Made by a program: the position numbers and the translations under genes. DNA of 26,279 bases from a virus. Of this stretch, positions 1 to 7,635 are shown in pieces (position 1 is the first letter of the stretch; each line of letters opens with the position of its first letter). The notes below the pieces were generated by a model. It did no database searches and was not told where the DNA came from. It worked only from the letters and a program-made list of their open reading frames with translations. Where the stretch lies: positions 1-26,279 of IMG/VR virus record IMGVR_UViG_3300006810_000328, one strand, 5' to 3'.

Positions 1-59
1 AAAAAATTGTTAGTTCAATTCAATTACCTCTTGGAAGAAAAAAGAAATTAGGTAAATAA
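1..59 (+). CDS. C-terminal end of an unidentified upstream gene (partial)
   Basis: An open frame enters from the left edge (codons start at position 3) and ends at TAA 57-59. The last 18 residues are basic and finish with the tail LGRKKKLGK. The stop overlaps the ATG of the next small gene (TAATG), the same coupling used at several other junctions here, which supports a real gene end. In T4-like phages the position just before PAAR and gp25 is occupied by other baseplate or hub genes, but too little is visible to name it. Confidence 0.6.
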   Translation, partial: KIVSSIQLPLGRKKKLGK

Positions 60-199
60 TGGCGAAATTATCAAAAGGTTTTGTAAAACACGAAAGAATA
101 CCCAAAAAGACTTCTCAAGGCAAGAGTAAAAAGGTTAAAAGAAGTTCTATGAATAAACATAAGAAAAGATCATTTAAGATTTACAACAAACAAGGATAA
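59..199 (+). CDS. 46-residue highly basic protein
   Basis: A short frame starts at the ATG overlapping the previous stop (TAATG) and ends at TAA 197-199, three bases before the PAAR gene. The product is very basic, with about 17 Lys/Arg and hardly any acidic residues, and contains a central SSMNKHKKRSFK motif. From memory, similar tiny Lys/Arg-rich proteins with an 'SMNK..KR' core sit at this place in other marine T4-like phages, so I take it as a conserved gene. Its function is unknown. The charge would suit nucleic-acid binding or packing against an acidic partner in the baseplate, but that is a guess. There is no signal peptide or membrane segment. Confidence 0.7.
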   Translation: MAKLSKGFVKHERIPKKTSQGKSKKVKRSSMNKHKKRSFKIYNKQG

Positions 200-202
200 C
201 AA

Positions 203-502
203 ATGCCCGCAATCTGTCGAAAAGGTGATAGTTTAACCACTGGACACGTTTGTACAAGTGTGACGACTTTAGATACACCCTCACAATCGACAGTTAGAGC
301 AAATGGTATATTAATCGCAAGAGTTGGTGATCCTACTGTATCTCACGCTGCACCTCCAGCACCACCCTGTCCGCCACACGTTGCATATGTAAACGCAGGT
401 TCTTCAACTGTAAGAGTTGCTGGCGCATTTGTGGCAAGAATTGGTGATAGCGCAGATAGTGGTAATATGATAAGTGGTTCTTCAAATATCTTTGCGGGTT
501 AA
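203..502 (+). CDS. PAAR-motif tail-spike tip protein (T4 gp5.4-like)
   Basis: PAAR proteins form the sharp metal-bound cone that caps the central spike of contractile tails and helps pierce the host envelope. The 99-residue length is typical. The sequence shows the PAAR pattern: two similar beta-rich halves (STVRANGILIARVGD near 29-43 and STVRVAGAFVARIGD near 68-82), with potential zinc ligands Cys5, His15, Cys17, His48, Cys56 and His59 around a Pro-rich turn. An AAGGA ribosome site at 192-196 lies at good spacing from the ATG. It sits directly before gp25 and gp6, as expected of a baseplate-tip gene. The family assignment is firm; the metal ligands are inferred from the pattern. Confidence 0.9.
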   Translation: MPAICRKGDSLTTGHVCTSVTTLDTPSQSTVRANGILIARVGDPTVSHAAPPAPPCPPHVAYVNAGSSTVRVAGAFVARIGDSADSGNMISGSSNIFAG

Positions 503-504
503 TG

Positions 505-512
505 TATAAATA
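505..512 (+). promoter_or_regulatory. T4-type late promoter box TATAAATA before gp25
   Basis: An exact TATAAATA lies between the PAAR stop and the gp25 start. In T4 this octamer is the -10 element read by RNA polymerase carrying the late sigma factor gp55, and transcription begins about six bases downstream. Here that would place the first transcribed base at or next to the gp25 ATG (518). Confidence 0.65.
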
Positions 513-517
513 TTGTT

Positions 518-946
518 ATGCCTAGTTATAGTGTAGAAAACGTATCAAATAACTCTAAAAGAGCAAATAGAATCTATAAAGATTTAGATTTAGATTTTGG
601 TCGAAACACTGTGACTAATGATGTTAATAAATTAACTGATGTTGAAGCAGTTAAAAGAAGTGTTAGGAATTTAATACAAACTAATCACTTTGATAGACCA
701 TTCCATCCAGAGATTGGTGGTAATGTTAGAGCTTTATTATTTGAACCAATTTCACCTTTGACAGCTCTAAATCTACAAAGAAAGATAGAAGAAGTTTTAA
801 ACAACTTTGAACCAAGAGTTAAATTAACTCAAATTATTGCTACTCCTGACATTGACAGAAATCGTTATCAATTACAAATTAAATTTTATGTTATTGGTAT
901 TTCAACACCAATTACAGTAGAAACATTTTTAGAAAGATTAAGATAA
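518..946 (+). CDS. 25: Baseplate wedge / sheath initiator protein gp25
   Basis: gp25 joins the wedge core (gp6-gp7-gp53) and primes sheath polymerisation; it belongs to the GPW/gp25 family shared by phage tails and type VI secretion. The 142-residue length fits. Visible family marks are the YKDLDLDF stretch (20-27), the RPFHPEIGG loop (60-68), LLFEP (73-77) and the conserved EPR motif at 98-100 in NNFEPRVKL. It is followed one base later by gp6. No Shine-Dalgarno sequence precedes the ATG; instead a late promoter box ends six bases upstream, so the message may be leaderless. No other in-frame start fits the conserved N-terminus. Confidence 0.93.
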   Translation: MPSYSVENVSNNSKRANRIYKDLDLDFGRNTVTNDVNKLTDVEAVKRSVRNLIQTNHFDRPFHPEIGGNVRALLFEPISPLTALNLQRKIEEVLNNFEPRVKLTQIIATPDIDRNRYQLQIKFYVIGISTPITVETFLERLR

Positions 947-947
947 A

Positions 948-2801
948 ATGGCAAGTAATAAATTAGAAGTTTCAGAATTAGATTTTGATGATATAAAATC
1001 AAATCTTAAAACATTTTTACAAAATCAATCAGAGTTCCAAGATTACGACTTTGAAGGTTCTGGTTTTGCTGTACTATTAGACTTACTTGCTTACAATACA
1101 CACTATCTAGGTTTCAATGCGAATATGTTGGCAAATGAAATGTACCTTGACAGTGCTGATATTAGAAAAAATATTGTGTCATTAGCAAAGATGTTAGGTT
1201 ATACACCAACATCAGCTAAAGCACCAACAGCAACTATTGACATTCTTGTAAACAATGCAACAGGAACAAGTATAACAATGGATAAAGGTACAGCTTTTAC
1301 AACTACAGTAGATGGTACTTCATATGAGTTCATTACAAATGCTGCTCATAGTATTACAGCTTCAAATGGAATTTATCAGTTTTCAAATATACCTGTATAT
1401 GAAGGTACACTTGTCACATTTAAATATACAGTAGATAGTTCTGATCCTGACCAAAGATTTATTATTCCAAGTGTAAATGCCGATACATCAACACTAAAAG
1501 TATCTGTACAAAATTCAGTTTCAGATACAGCAACTTTAACATACAATTTAGCAGCTGGTATTACAAGTTTAGATAATACCTCAAGGGTTTATTTTTTACA
1601 AGAAGGTGAAGATGGCAAATTTGAAATTTATTTTGGTGATGGTGTTCTAGGTAAATCTTTATCAGATGGTAATATTGTTATATTAGAATATATTGTCACA
1701 AATAAAACTGAAGCAAATGGTGCATCAAACTTTTCACTATCAGGTAATATTGGTGGATTTACAAATGTTTCTATTACAACAAGTTCAAATGCTCAAGGTG
1801 GCGCAGAAGCTCAAACAAAAGAATCAATTAGATATAATGCACCATTACAATACTCAGCACAAGATAGAGCTGTCACAACTTCTGATTATGAAACTTTAGT
1901 ACAAGAAATTTATCCAAATGCACAATCAGTTTCAGCGTGGGGTGGCGAAGATGACGAAACACCAGTTTATGGTGTAGTAAAGATTGCGATTAAAGCAGCA
2001 TCAGGTTCCACTTTGACAGAAACTACAAAACAAAGTATTATTACTCAATTAAAAAAATATAATGTTGCATCTGTAAGACCAGAAATTATTGATCCAGAAA
2101 CAACTTCTATAATTTTAACTTCAAATGTAAAATATGATGAAAAGGCAACTACAAAAACTGCGGCAACTTTAGAATCAGAAATATTAACAAATTTAATTAA
2201 TTACAATAATAATACTTTACAAAAATTTGATAGTATGTTTAGATATTCAAAAGTAGTCGAATTAATTGATGATACGGACAATTCTATTTTATCAAATATA
2301 ACAACTTTAAAAATAAGAAAAGATTTTACTCCTACATTAAATAGTTCTACTAGATATGATGTATATTTTAGAAATGCATTATATAATCCACACACAGGTC
2401 ATAAAGCAAGTCAAGGTGGAATATTGGAATCTTCAGGTTTTAAAATACCTAATGATACAAAAGTTTATTACCTAGATGATGATGGTGCAGGAAATGTTAG
2501 AAGATATTATTTGGTTGGTTCAGTAAGAACATATGCTAATAATACTCAAGGAACAATCAATTATACTACTGGACAAATAACAATTAATTCTTTAAATGTT
2601 GCTTCAGTGGAAAATATTAGAGGATCAGCGGCAACTGCTATAGAATTAACGGTACAACCTAGTTCAAATGATATTGTTCCTGTAAGAGATCAAATTATTT
2701 CTATTGATACAACAAATTCATCTATCACTGCTATTGCTGACACCTTTGTGGGTGGATCTGCAGATGCAGGAGTAGGATACACAACAACACCTAGCTACTA
2801 A
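948..2801 (+). CDS. 6: Baseplate wedge subunit gp6 (baseplate J family)
   Basis: gp6 forms the inner ring of the T4 baseplate, its dimers linking neighbouring wedges and transmitting the conformational change on adsorption. At 617 residues it is close to T4 gp6 (660). The N-terminus has the typical 'F.DIKSNLKTFLQ...F.DYDFEGSGF..LLDLLAYNTHY' opening (about residues 12-52), and the middle contains the J-like region with YFGDGVLGKSLSDG (about 228-241) and the 'RAVTTSDYETLVQEIYP' segment (about 307-323). The start is one base after the gp25 stop, and its own stop overlaps the next ATG (TAATG), so the gene is translationally coupled on both sides. There is no signal of truncation. Confidence 0.92.
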   Translation: MASNKLEVSELDFDDIKSNLKTFLQNQSEFQDYDFEGSGFAVLLDLLAYNTHYLGFNANMLANEMYLDSADIRKNIVSLAKMLGYTPTSAKAPTATIDILVNNATGTSITMDKGTAFTTTVDGTSYEFITNAAHSITASNGIYQFSNIPVYEGTLVTFKYTVDSSDPDQRFIIPSVNADTSTLKVSVQNSVSDTATLTYNLAAGITSLDNTSRVYFLQEGEDGKFEIYFGDGVLGKSLSDGNIVILEYIVTNKTEANGASNFSLSGNIGGFTNVSITTSSNAQGGAEAQTKESIRYNAPLQYSAQDRAVTTSDYETLVQEIYPNAQSVSAWGGEDDETPVYGVVKIAIKAASGSTLTETTKQSIITQLKKYNVASVRPEIIDPETTSIILTSNVKYDEKATTKTAATLESEILTNLINYNNNTLQKFDSMFRYSKVVELIDDTDNSILSNITTLKIRKDFTPTLNSSTRYDVYFRNALYNPHTGHKASQGGILESSGFKIPNDTKVYYLDDDGAGNVRRYYLVGSVRTYANNTQGTINYTTGQITINSLNVASVENIRGSAATAIELTVQPSSNDIVPVRDQIISIDTTNSSITAIADTFVGGSADAGVGYTTTPSY

Positions 2802-5368
2802 TGGCAAAGTTTACAGATAAAATATCAAACCTGATTAATCAACAGGCGCCAGAGTTCGTATTAGAACAACACCCTAAATTTTTAGAGTTTATTAAAACGT
2901 ATTACACGTTTATGGAATCTGCTGAATTAGCAGTGACTTCAGTTCAAACAACAGATGGTATTTTATTAGAAACTGAAACTAATCAAACAAATGAATTATT
3001 ACTAGATGGTTCTCGTATTGATACAGATAGAACACAACTAGATGCTGGTGATAAGATAATATTAGAAAGTTCTACTTATGGTAAATTTACAAGAGGTGAA
3101 ACAGTTGTAGGTCAATCATCAAACGCAACTGCGACTGTTCTTGCTGAAGATTTAGGCAATGGTCGTTTATATATTTCAGCACAAGATAAATTTATTATCA
3201 ATGAAACTATTGTAGGTAGTTCTTCAAACGCTAGTGCAACTATTAATAATTATAAACCCAATCCAGTTCAAAATATACAAGAGTTATTAAATTTTAGAGA
3301 TCCTGATAAAGTTATATCTAATTTTTTAACTAAATTTAGAAATGAATTTTTAAACACTTTACCTGAAAGTTTAAATTCAAGTGTAGATAAAAGAAAACTA
3401 ATAAAAAATATTAAATCGCTGTATCGTGCTAAAGGTACCAATAGAGGACACGAATTATTTTTTAGATTATTATTTGATTTAGAATCAGAAACAATTTATC
3501 CTAGAGAAAATATTTTGAGAGCATCTGATGGAAAATGGGATACTAAAAAAATTTTAAGAGCAGTTGCAACTATAGGAGATACAACAGATTTAATAGGAAG
3601 AACGATTACAGGTCAAACATCATCAGCTACAGCTGTAGTTGAAAACGTATTTAAATTTCAAATAGGTGATGAGGAAGTATCGGAGTTTATTTTAAATGAA
3701 GATACTATATCAGGCACTTTTTTAATAGATGAAATTATTAGAGGAACAGAAAATGATGATGTAGATACATTTATAAAAGCAACAGTCACAGGTATTCCTT
3801 CATCAATTAGTATAACAAATTCAGGAACATTATATACATCTGGTGATAGTATAACTTTAAGTGGTGGTGGTACTGGTGCGGTTGTACAAGTTGATGCCGT
3901 AGGAAGAGGAAGTATATCAGATTTTGTAATACAAACTTCAGGTTCTGGTTATGAAATTGGAGATGATATTAATTTTACAAATACAGGAACGGGTGGAGGA
4001 TCCGCAAGAGCTAAAGTATCAGTTGTCAATGGTGGATTTACAATAGAAGAAAGTACATCATCTACGGAAGATCATATAATATTAGAAGATGAAACTACAA
4101 AAGGCGATCCATATACAGGAAATAAAATTGTACAAGAAACTGCTACAGGAATAGGCGACATTACAGATATAAGAATTATTAGTGGTGGAAGTAATTATCT
4201 ATCTCTACCTATTGTTGAAGTTGATGATACTAATGGTACAGGAGCAGAAATATACTGTTATGGTTCAGATATAGGAAGAATACAAAGTATAAAAATTATT
4301 GAGTCAGGAAAAAATTATGAGGATAGTCCATCTCCTCCTACTTTATTATTACCTAATTCTTTAGTCATAACAAATTTATCAGGTTCATTTACAATAGGTG
4401 AAACTGTGACTGGTATTGATAGTAGTTCGACAGTTGTGACAGGAATAGTTGTATCTTACAATACTAATACAAATGTTTTAAAATTATCTAATGCAACTGG
4501 TACCTTTGCTGAAAATTCTACATTTACAACAGATGGTGGAGCAACTGCAACAGTGTTTAAAAATAATTTAGGTTCTGCTACAGCAACTGTAGGATCAGTT
4601 GTAGATACTTCAGGTTCATTTATAAACCAAGATGGTTGGTTAGATGAAACTGCAATGAGATTACAAGATAGTTTATATTACCAAGACTTTTCTTATGTTA
4701 TCAAAGTTGGTCGTACAATTAATGACTGGCGAGATAGTTTCAAAAAAACTATGCACACATCTGGTTTTTATTTTACAGGTCAAGTAGATATTGCAACACA
4801 AGTAAACGCAAGATTAAGAGCGTTTACTACAATTAATTCTGGTTTAGATTTTGAAGGTGTTCAGTTAATAATCAATACTTTATTCTCAACAATCTTTGGA
4901 AGAAGACTAGGAACAACAAGTGATGGAACAACATTAAGAGTTAACGCAAATATAGGTGCTGATCCAGACTTTACAGATTCTACAATTACACCATTTGATA
5001 AAACTACAAGAGATTTAACTTTAAGTAAAGAATTAAAATATATTTTACAAGCTAAACCTAGAACAGCAATTAGAAACAACAACAAAATATATGGTGTAGG
5101 ATTAGGACCAAATTTAAAATCTTTATCGTCATTACTTTTAAGTACACATTTTGCTAGTCAAATACAAATACAAGATATAAACAATTTAAGATTGACAGGT
5201 ACTCAAAATACTGACATAGATGGTGAGTTAAATGAATTAGGTGATTTTGATTATAAATTAAAAACAAACTTTGCGATGCCTTCAGAAATATGGCAAATAT
5301 CTAATGATAGTTGGGACGAAGATCAAATAACTTTTGATACTAACACTATAACTTTTGATGTGGCCTAA
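2801..5368 (+). CDS. Large baseplate structural protein in the gp7 position
   Basis: This 855-residue protein lies exactly where T4 has gp7 (between gp6 and gp8), and equivalents in marine T4-like phages are virion structural proteins. The N-terminal part is helical and conserved in style (APEFVLEQHPKFLEFIKTYY, about 16-35; FLTKFRNEFLNTLPESL, about 175-191; a Lys/Arg-rich YRAKGTNRGHELFFRLLF segment after it). The middle is beta-rich and repetitive: at least four copies of an 'F..GETVTG.SSSATATV' unit (near 95, 130, 264 and 529) and two or three 'G..Y..GD.I...GGGTGA' units (about 345-480). The C-terminal third returns to non-repetitive sequence (RTINDWRDSFKKTMHTSGFYF). It is translationally coupled to gp6. 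I infer a wedge role from position; homology to T4 gp7 itself is not visible. Confidence 0.75.
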   Translation: MAKFTDKISNLINQQAPEFVLEQHPKFLEFIKTYYTFMESAELAVTSVQTTDGILLETETNQTNELLLDGSRIDTDRTQLDAGDKIILESSTYGKFTRGETVVGQSSNATATVLAEDLGNGRLYISAQDKFIINETIVGSSSNASATINNYKPNPVQNIQELLNFRDPDKVISNFLTKFRNEFLNTLPESLNSSVDKRKLIKNIKSLYRAKGTNRGHELFFRLLFDLESETIYPRENILRASDGKWDTKKILRAVATIGDTTDLIGRTITGQTSSATAVVENVFKFQIGDEEVSEFILNEDTISGTFLIDEIIRGTENDDVDTFIKATVTGIPSSISITNSGTLYTSGDSITLSGGGTGAVVQVDAVGRGSISDFVIQTSGSGYEIGDDINFTNTGTGGGSARAKVSVVNGGFTIEESTSSTEDHIILEDETTKGDPYTGNKIVQETATGIGDITDIRIISGGSNYLSLPIVEVDDTNGTGAEIYCYGSDIGRIQSIKIIESGKNYEDSPSPPTLLLPNSLVITNLSGSFTIGETVTGIDSSSTVVTGIVVSYNTNTNVLKLSNATGTFAENSTFTTDGGATATVFKNNLGSATATVGSVVDTSGSFINQDGWLDETAMRLQDSLYYQDFSYVIKVGRTINDWRDSFKKTMHTSGFYFTGQVDIATQVNARLRAFTTINSGLDFEGVQLIINTLFSTIFGRRLGTTSDGTTLRVNANIGADPDFTDSTITPFDKTTRDLTLSKELKYILQAKPRTAIRNNNKIYGVGLGPNLKSLSSLLLSTHFASQIQIQDINNLRLTGTQNTDIDGELNELGDFDYKLKTNFAMPSEIWQISNDSWDEDQITFDTNTITFDVA

Positions 5369-5370
5369 AA

Positions 5371-5538
5371 ATGATTATAAATAGTTCAAAAGATATTGTT
5401 GTCACAATAAATGATAAAATTTTGGAAGAAAATGAATATACTATTGATAAAAATGGTATTACATTTTCAAAGGCTCCAGAGGCAAACGATAAAATATCTA
5501 TAAAGAAAAGAATAGAAGATGGTAAAACAGATAATTAA
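5371..5538 (+). CDS. 55-residue small beta-rich protein
   Basis: An ATG two bases after the previous stop opens a 55-codon frame ending at TAA 5536-5538, overlapping the next gene by 20 bases. The core pattern, 'DIVVTINDKILEENEYTID..GITF.KAPEANDKISI', matches the small beta unit 'VIVTLNGVTQSKTDDFSISGTTLTMVVAPESTDDLVI' of the gene at 14943, a motif I know from many phage fibre-associated proteins (a short strand, 'NG', a strand, 'aP...D.I.i'). This match makes it likely to be translated. A TATAAATA box lies over codons 2 to 5, so transcripts starting there would not include its start codon; it would depend on read-through from upstream. Role unknown, probably fibre or baseplate decoration. Confidence 0.6.
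   Translation: MIINSSKDIVVTINDKILEENEYTIDKNGITFSKAPEANDKISIKKRIEDGKTDN
5376..5383 (+). promoter_or_regulatory. TATAAATA late promoter box inside a small gene
   Basis: The octamer matches the T4 late -10 element exactly. It overlaps the first codons of the 55-residue gene and would start transcripts near 5389, upstream of the fibre-like gene at 5519. It could be chance in AT-rich coding sequence, but every other exact box I found lies just outside a gene, which favours function. Confidence 0.45.
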
Positions 5539-6121
5539 TGTAGGTACTACGGTAAATGACGGAACAGGTAGTCCGATACGTACAGGTGGTCAATACATAA
5601 ATTCAAACTTCACAGAAATATATAACGCACTTGGTGATGGTTCAACAATTACATTTAACTCTGCCACAGTAGCAACATTAACTGGAAGTGAAACTTTAGA
5701 GAATAAAACAATTGATTTAGACTCTAATACAATCACTGGAACAACAGCAGAATTTAATACAGCACTACAAGATGGTTCTTTTGCGACTTTAGCGGGTTCT
5801 GAAGCAATTACAAATAAGACTTTTAATACTACTAATACATTTCCATCTATTTCTTTATTAGATGAGTCTTCAACATCAGGTTCAATATCATTAGGTGGTA
5901 CTTTAAGAATTGATGGTGATTCTAGTATAGACGTATCTGTGTCAAGTAGTACATATACTGTTTCATTACAATCAGGTATAGATGCAACTAAAATCGCTGA
6001 TGGTAGTGTATCTAATACAGAATTTCAACATTTGAATGGAGTGACATCAAATATTCAAACACAAATTGATGCAATTTCAGGAGGATTGCCAAGCTTAATA
6101 GCTGCTATCGCTTTAGGATAG
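5519..6121 (+). CDS. Short tail-fibre-like structural protein
   Basis: A 200-residue protein. The N-terminus, 'QIINVGTTVNDGTGSPIRTGGQYINSNFTEIYNALGDGS', is a widespread module of marine T4-like phage fibre proteins, usually starting a few residues before QIINVG, which supports the ATG at 5519 even though it overlaps the previous small gene by 20 bases. After it come fibre modules shared with the 820-residue fibre further right, including 'LTGSETLENKTI' and a 20-residue block that differs there at one position, then 'GVTSNIQTQID'. It ends in IAAIALG, close to the C-termini of two other short fibre proteins here. A late promoter follows directly. Likely a fibre or baseplate-attached adhesin; host specificity cannot be read. 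Confidence 0.8.
   Translation: MVKQIINVGTTVNDGTGSPIRTGGQYINSNFTEIYNALGDGSTITFNSATVATLTGSETLENKTIDLDSNTITGTTAEFNTALQDGSFATLAGSEAITNKTFNTTNTFPSISLLDESSTSGSISLGGTLRIDGDSSIDVSVSSSTYTVSLQSGIDATKIADGSVSNTEFQHLNGVTSNIQTQIDAISGGLPSLIAAIALG
5738..5797 (+). repeat. Fibre module copy 1 (20 residues, in the 200-aa protein)
   Basis: This block encodes [10 protein letters not shown] followed by [11 protein letters not shown] block differing by a single residue (Q to S) is encoded at 22603-22662, about 17 kb away, with mostly silent differences at the DNA level. This indicates a shared module kept by protein selection or by old recombination rather than a fresh duplication. Confidence 0.8.
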
Positions 6122-6134
6122 TTTATAAAACTTG

Positions 6135-6142
6135 TATAAATA
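6135..6142 (+). promoter_or_regulatory. Late promoter box TATAAATA before gp8
   Basis: Exact T4 late -10 octamer in the 40-base gap before gene 8. The predicted start near 6148 leaves a short leader that carries AAGGA (6148-6152) ahead of the ATG at 6162. Confidence 0.75.
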
Positions 6143-6161
6143 TGAATAAGGAAAAAAGAAA

Positions 6162-7625
6162 ATGCCAGCAATTATAACAAACAAATTCAGGATTCATAAC
6201 GCAGAACAATTTTATGAGTCTTTTTCAGAAGCGTCACCAAATGTCTATTATTTGACTATTGGAAGACCTCAAGCTTTTGGTACAAAAACAAGAGGAGACG
6301 GAAGAACAGTTAATGAAGGTTCTGATGTTTCGCCTTTAACACCAGCAGATTCAATCGCAGATGAATTTTATTATTATGATGATTTTCTAGCTGCTAAAAA
6401 AATTACTTCTTCAGATATAGGTTATGTAGTTCCTAGAAGAAACTGGACGACTGGCACAGTTTATGATTATTACAGACACGACTACGGAAATAGAATTACA
6501 GGTACAACAACTACACAAACAGCTGATAGTGGTGCTTCTACATTATGGGACGCAACTTTTTATGTTATGACTGAAGACTTTAATGTTTATAAGTGTTTAG
6601 ATAACAACAGTGGAGCAGCTTCTACAGTTGAACCTACAGGTACATCAACATCAATATTATCTACAGGTGATGGATATAAGTGGAAATATATGTACACTTT
6701 ATCAGCATCTCAACAATCAAATTTCTTATCTACAGATTTTATGGGTGTTGGTACAGATGCAACAGTATCTTCTGCGGCAGTTGATGGAGCTATTAACATT
6801 GTAAAAATTAAATCAGCAGGTTCTGGTGCTTCAGTAAATAATACATTTACAAACATAGATATTCACGGTGATGGTACTGGTGGAAAAGTTTCTGTCACTA
6901 CTACAGCTGGTTCAGTATCAGCAGTTTCTGTGACAAATGTTGGTTCAGGTTATACTTACGCTTATATTAGAAACGCAGACATAGTGACTGCTGGCGCAAC
7001 TGACTTAACAGGTGCTGAATTAGATTGTATTATAGAACCTAAAGGCGGACACGGATTTAATGCCGTACAAGAATTAGGTGGATACTTTGTAATGTTAAAT
7101 ACGACCTTTGAAGGTGCTGAAACTTCAAACTCTGGTGACTTCACAACAGATAATGATTTTAGACGTGTTGCTTTATTGCGTGATCCAGATAGTGGTGGTT
7201 CAGCTGCTAGTTCAACAACTTTAAGAGGTACAAAAGCAATATTCTTATCTAGTGCTTCCGGTACATTTACAGTTGATGAAGAAATTAATCAAGCGACAAC
7301 AGGCGCTGTAGGTAAAGTTGTAGAACACGACACAGTTAATAGTATATTATACTATATACAAACAAGATTTAATGATGAGGGAATAGATAGTGATGGTGAT
7401 TTAACAGCGTTTTCTGGTACAAATACAATTACAGGACAAAGTTCATCAGTCACTGCAACTCCATCTAGTTCAACAACCACAGTAGATAGTATTTCATTTA
7501 CAAGTGGTTATGCTGGTTCAGAAATTGATGAAGATACTGGTGATGTACTTTATGTTGAAAATAGATCGCCAATTACAAGAGCTTCAGATCAAACTGAGAA
7601 TGTTAAATTAATAATTGAATTTTAG
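6162..7625 (+). CDS. 8: Baseplate wedge subunit gp8
   Basis: gp8 is a peripheral wedge component that binds gp7 and gp10 in T4. The 487-residue protein shows the N-terminal signature of marine T4-like gp8: 'ITNKFRIHNAEQFYESF' (about 5-21), 'YYLTIGRPQAF' (about 29-39) and 'DIGYVVPRRNWTTGTVYDYYRHDYG' spread over about 85-109, followed by 'FYVMTEDFNVYKCLDNN' and 'GDGYKWKYMYTLS'. It is longer than T4 gp8 (334) because of inserted beta repeats (an 'F..DE.INQATTGAVGKVV' unit near 369 and 'ITGQSSSVTATPS' near 424) like those in the two giant neighbours. It has its own late promoter and ribosome site, and is followed at 11 bases by the 2031-residue protein with a GAGGGA ribosome site. Confidence 0.88.
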   Translation: MPAIITNKFRIHNAEQFYESFSEASPNVYYLTIGRPQAFGTKTRGDGRTVNEGSDVSPLTPADSIADEFYYYDDFLAAKKITSSDIGYVVPRRNWTTGTVYDYYRHDYGNRITGTTTTQTADSGASTLWDATFYVMTEDFNVYKCLDNNSGAASTVEPTGTSTSILSTGDGYKWKYMYTLSASQQSNFLSTDFMGVGTDATVSSAAVDGAINIVKIKSAGSGASVNNTFTNIDIHGDGTGGKVSVTTTAGSVSAVSVTNVGSGYTYAYIRNADIVTAGATDLTGAELDCIIEPKGGHGFNAVQELGGYFVMLNTTFEGAETSNSGDFTTDNDFRRVALLRDPDSGGSAASSTTLRGTKAIFLSSASGTFTVDEEINQATTGAVGKVVEHDTVNSILYYIQTRFNDEGIDSDGDLTAFSGTNTITGQSSSVTATPSSSTTTVDSISFTSGYAGSEIDEDTGDVLYVENRSPITRASDQTENVKLIIEF

Positions 7626-7635
7626 AGGGAAATAA

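Noticed and set aside
4941-4946. GTTAAC sites (also near 18328 and 23633) as breaks of the GTWAC absence
   Set aside because: GTTAAC contains neither GTTAC nor GTAAC, so these sites do not count against the avoidance.
6118-6134. Short inverted repeat AGTTT/AAACT after the 200-aa fibre gene
   Set aside because: Five AT-rich pairs with a tiny loop and no clean T-run; too weak to call a terminator.
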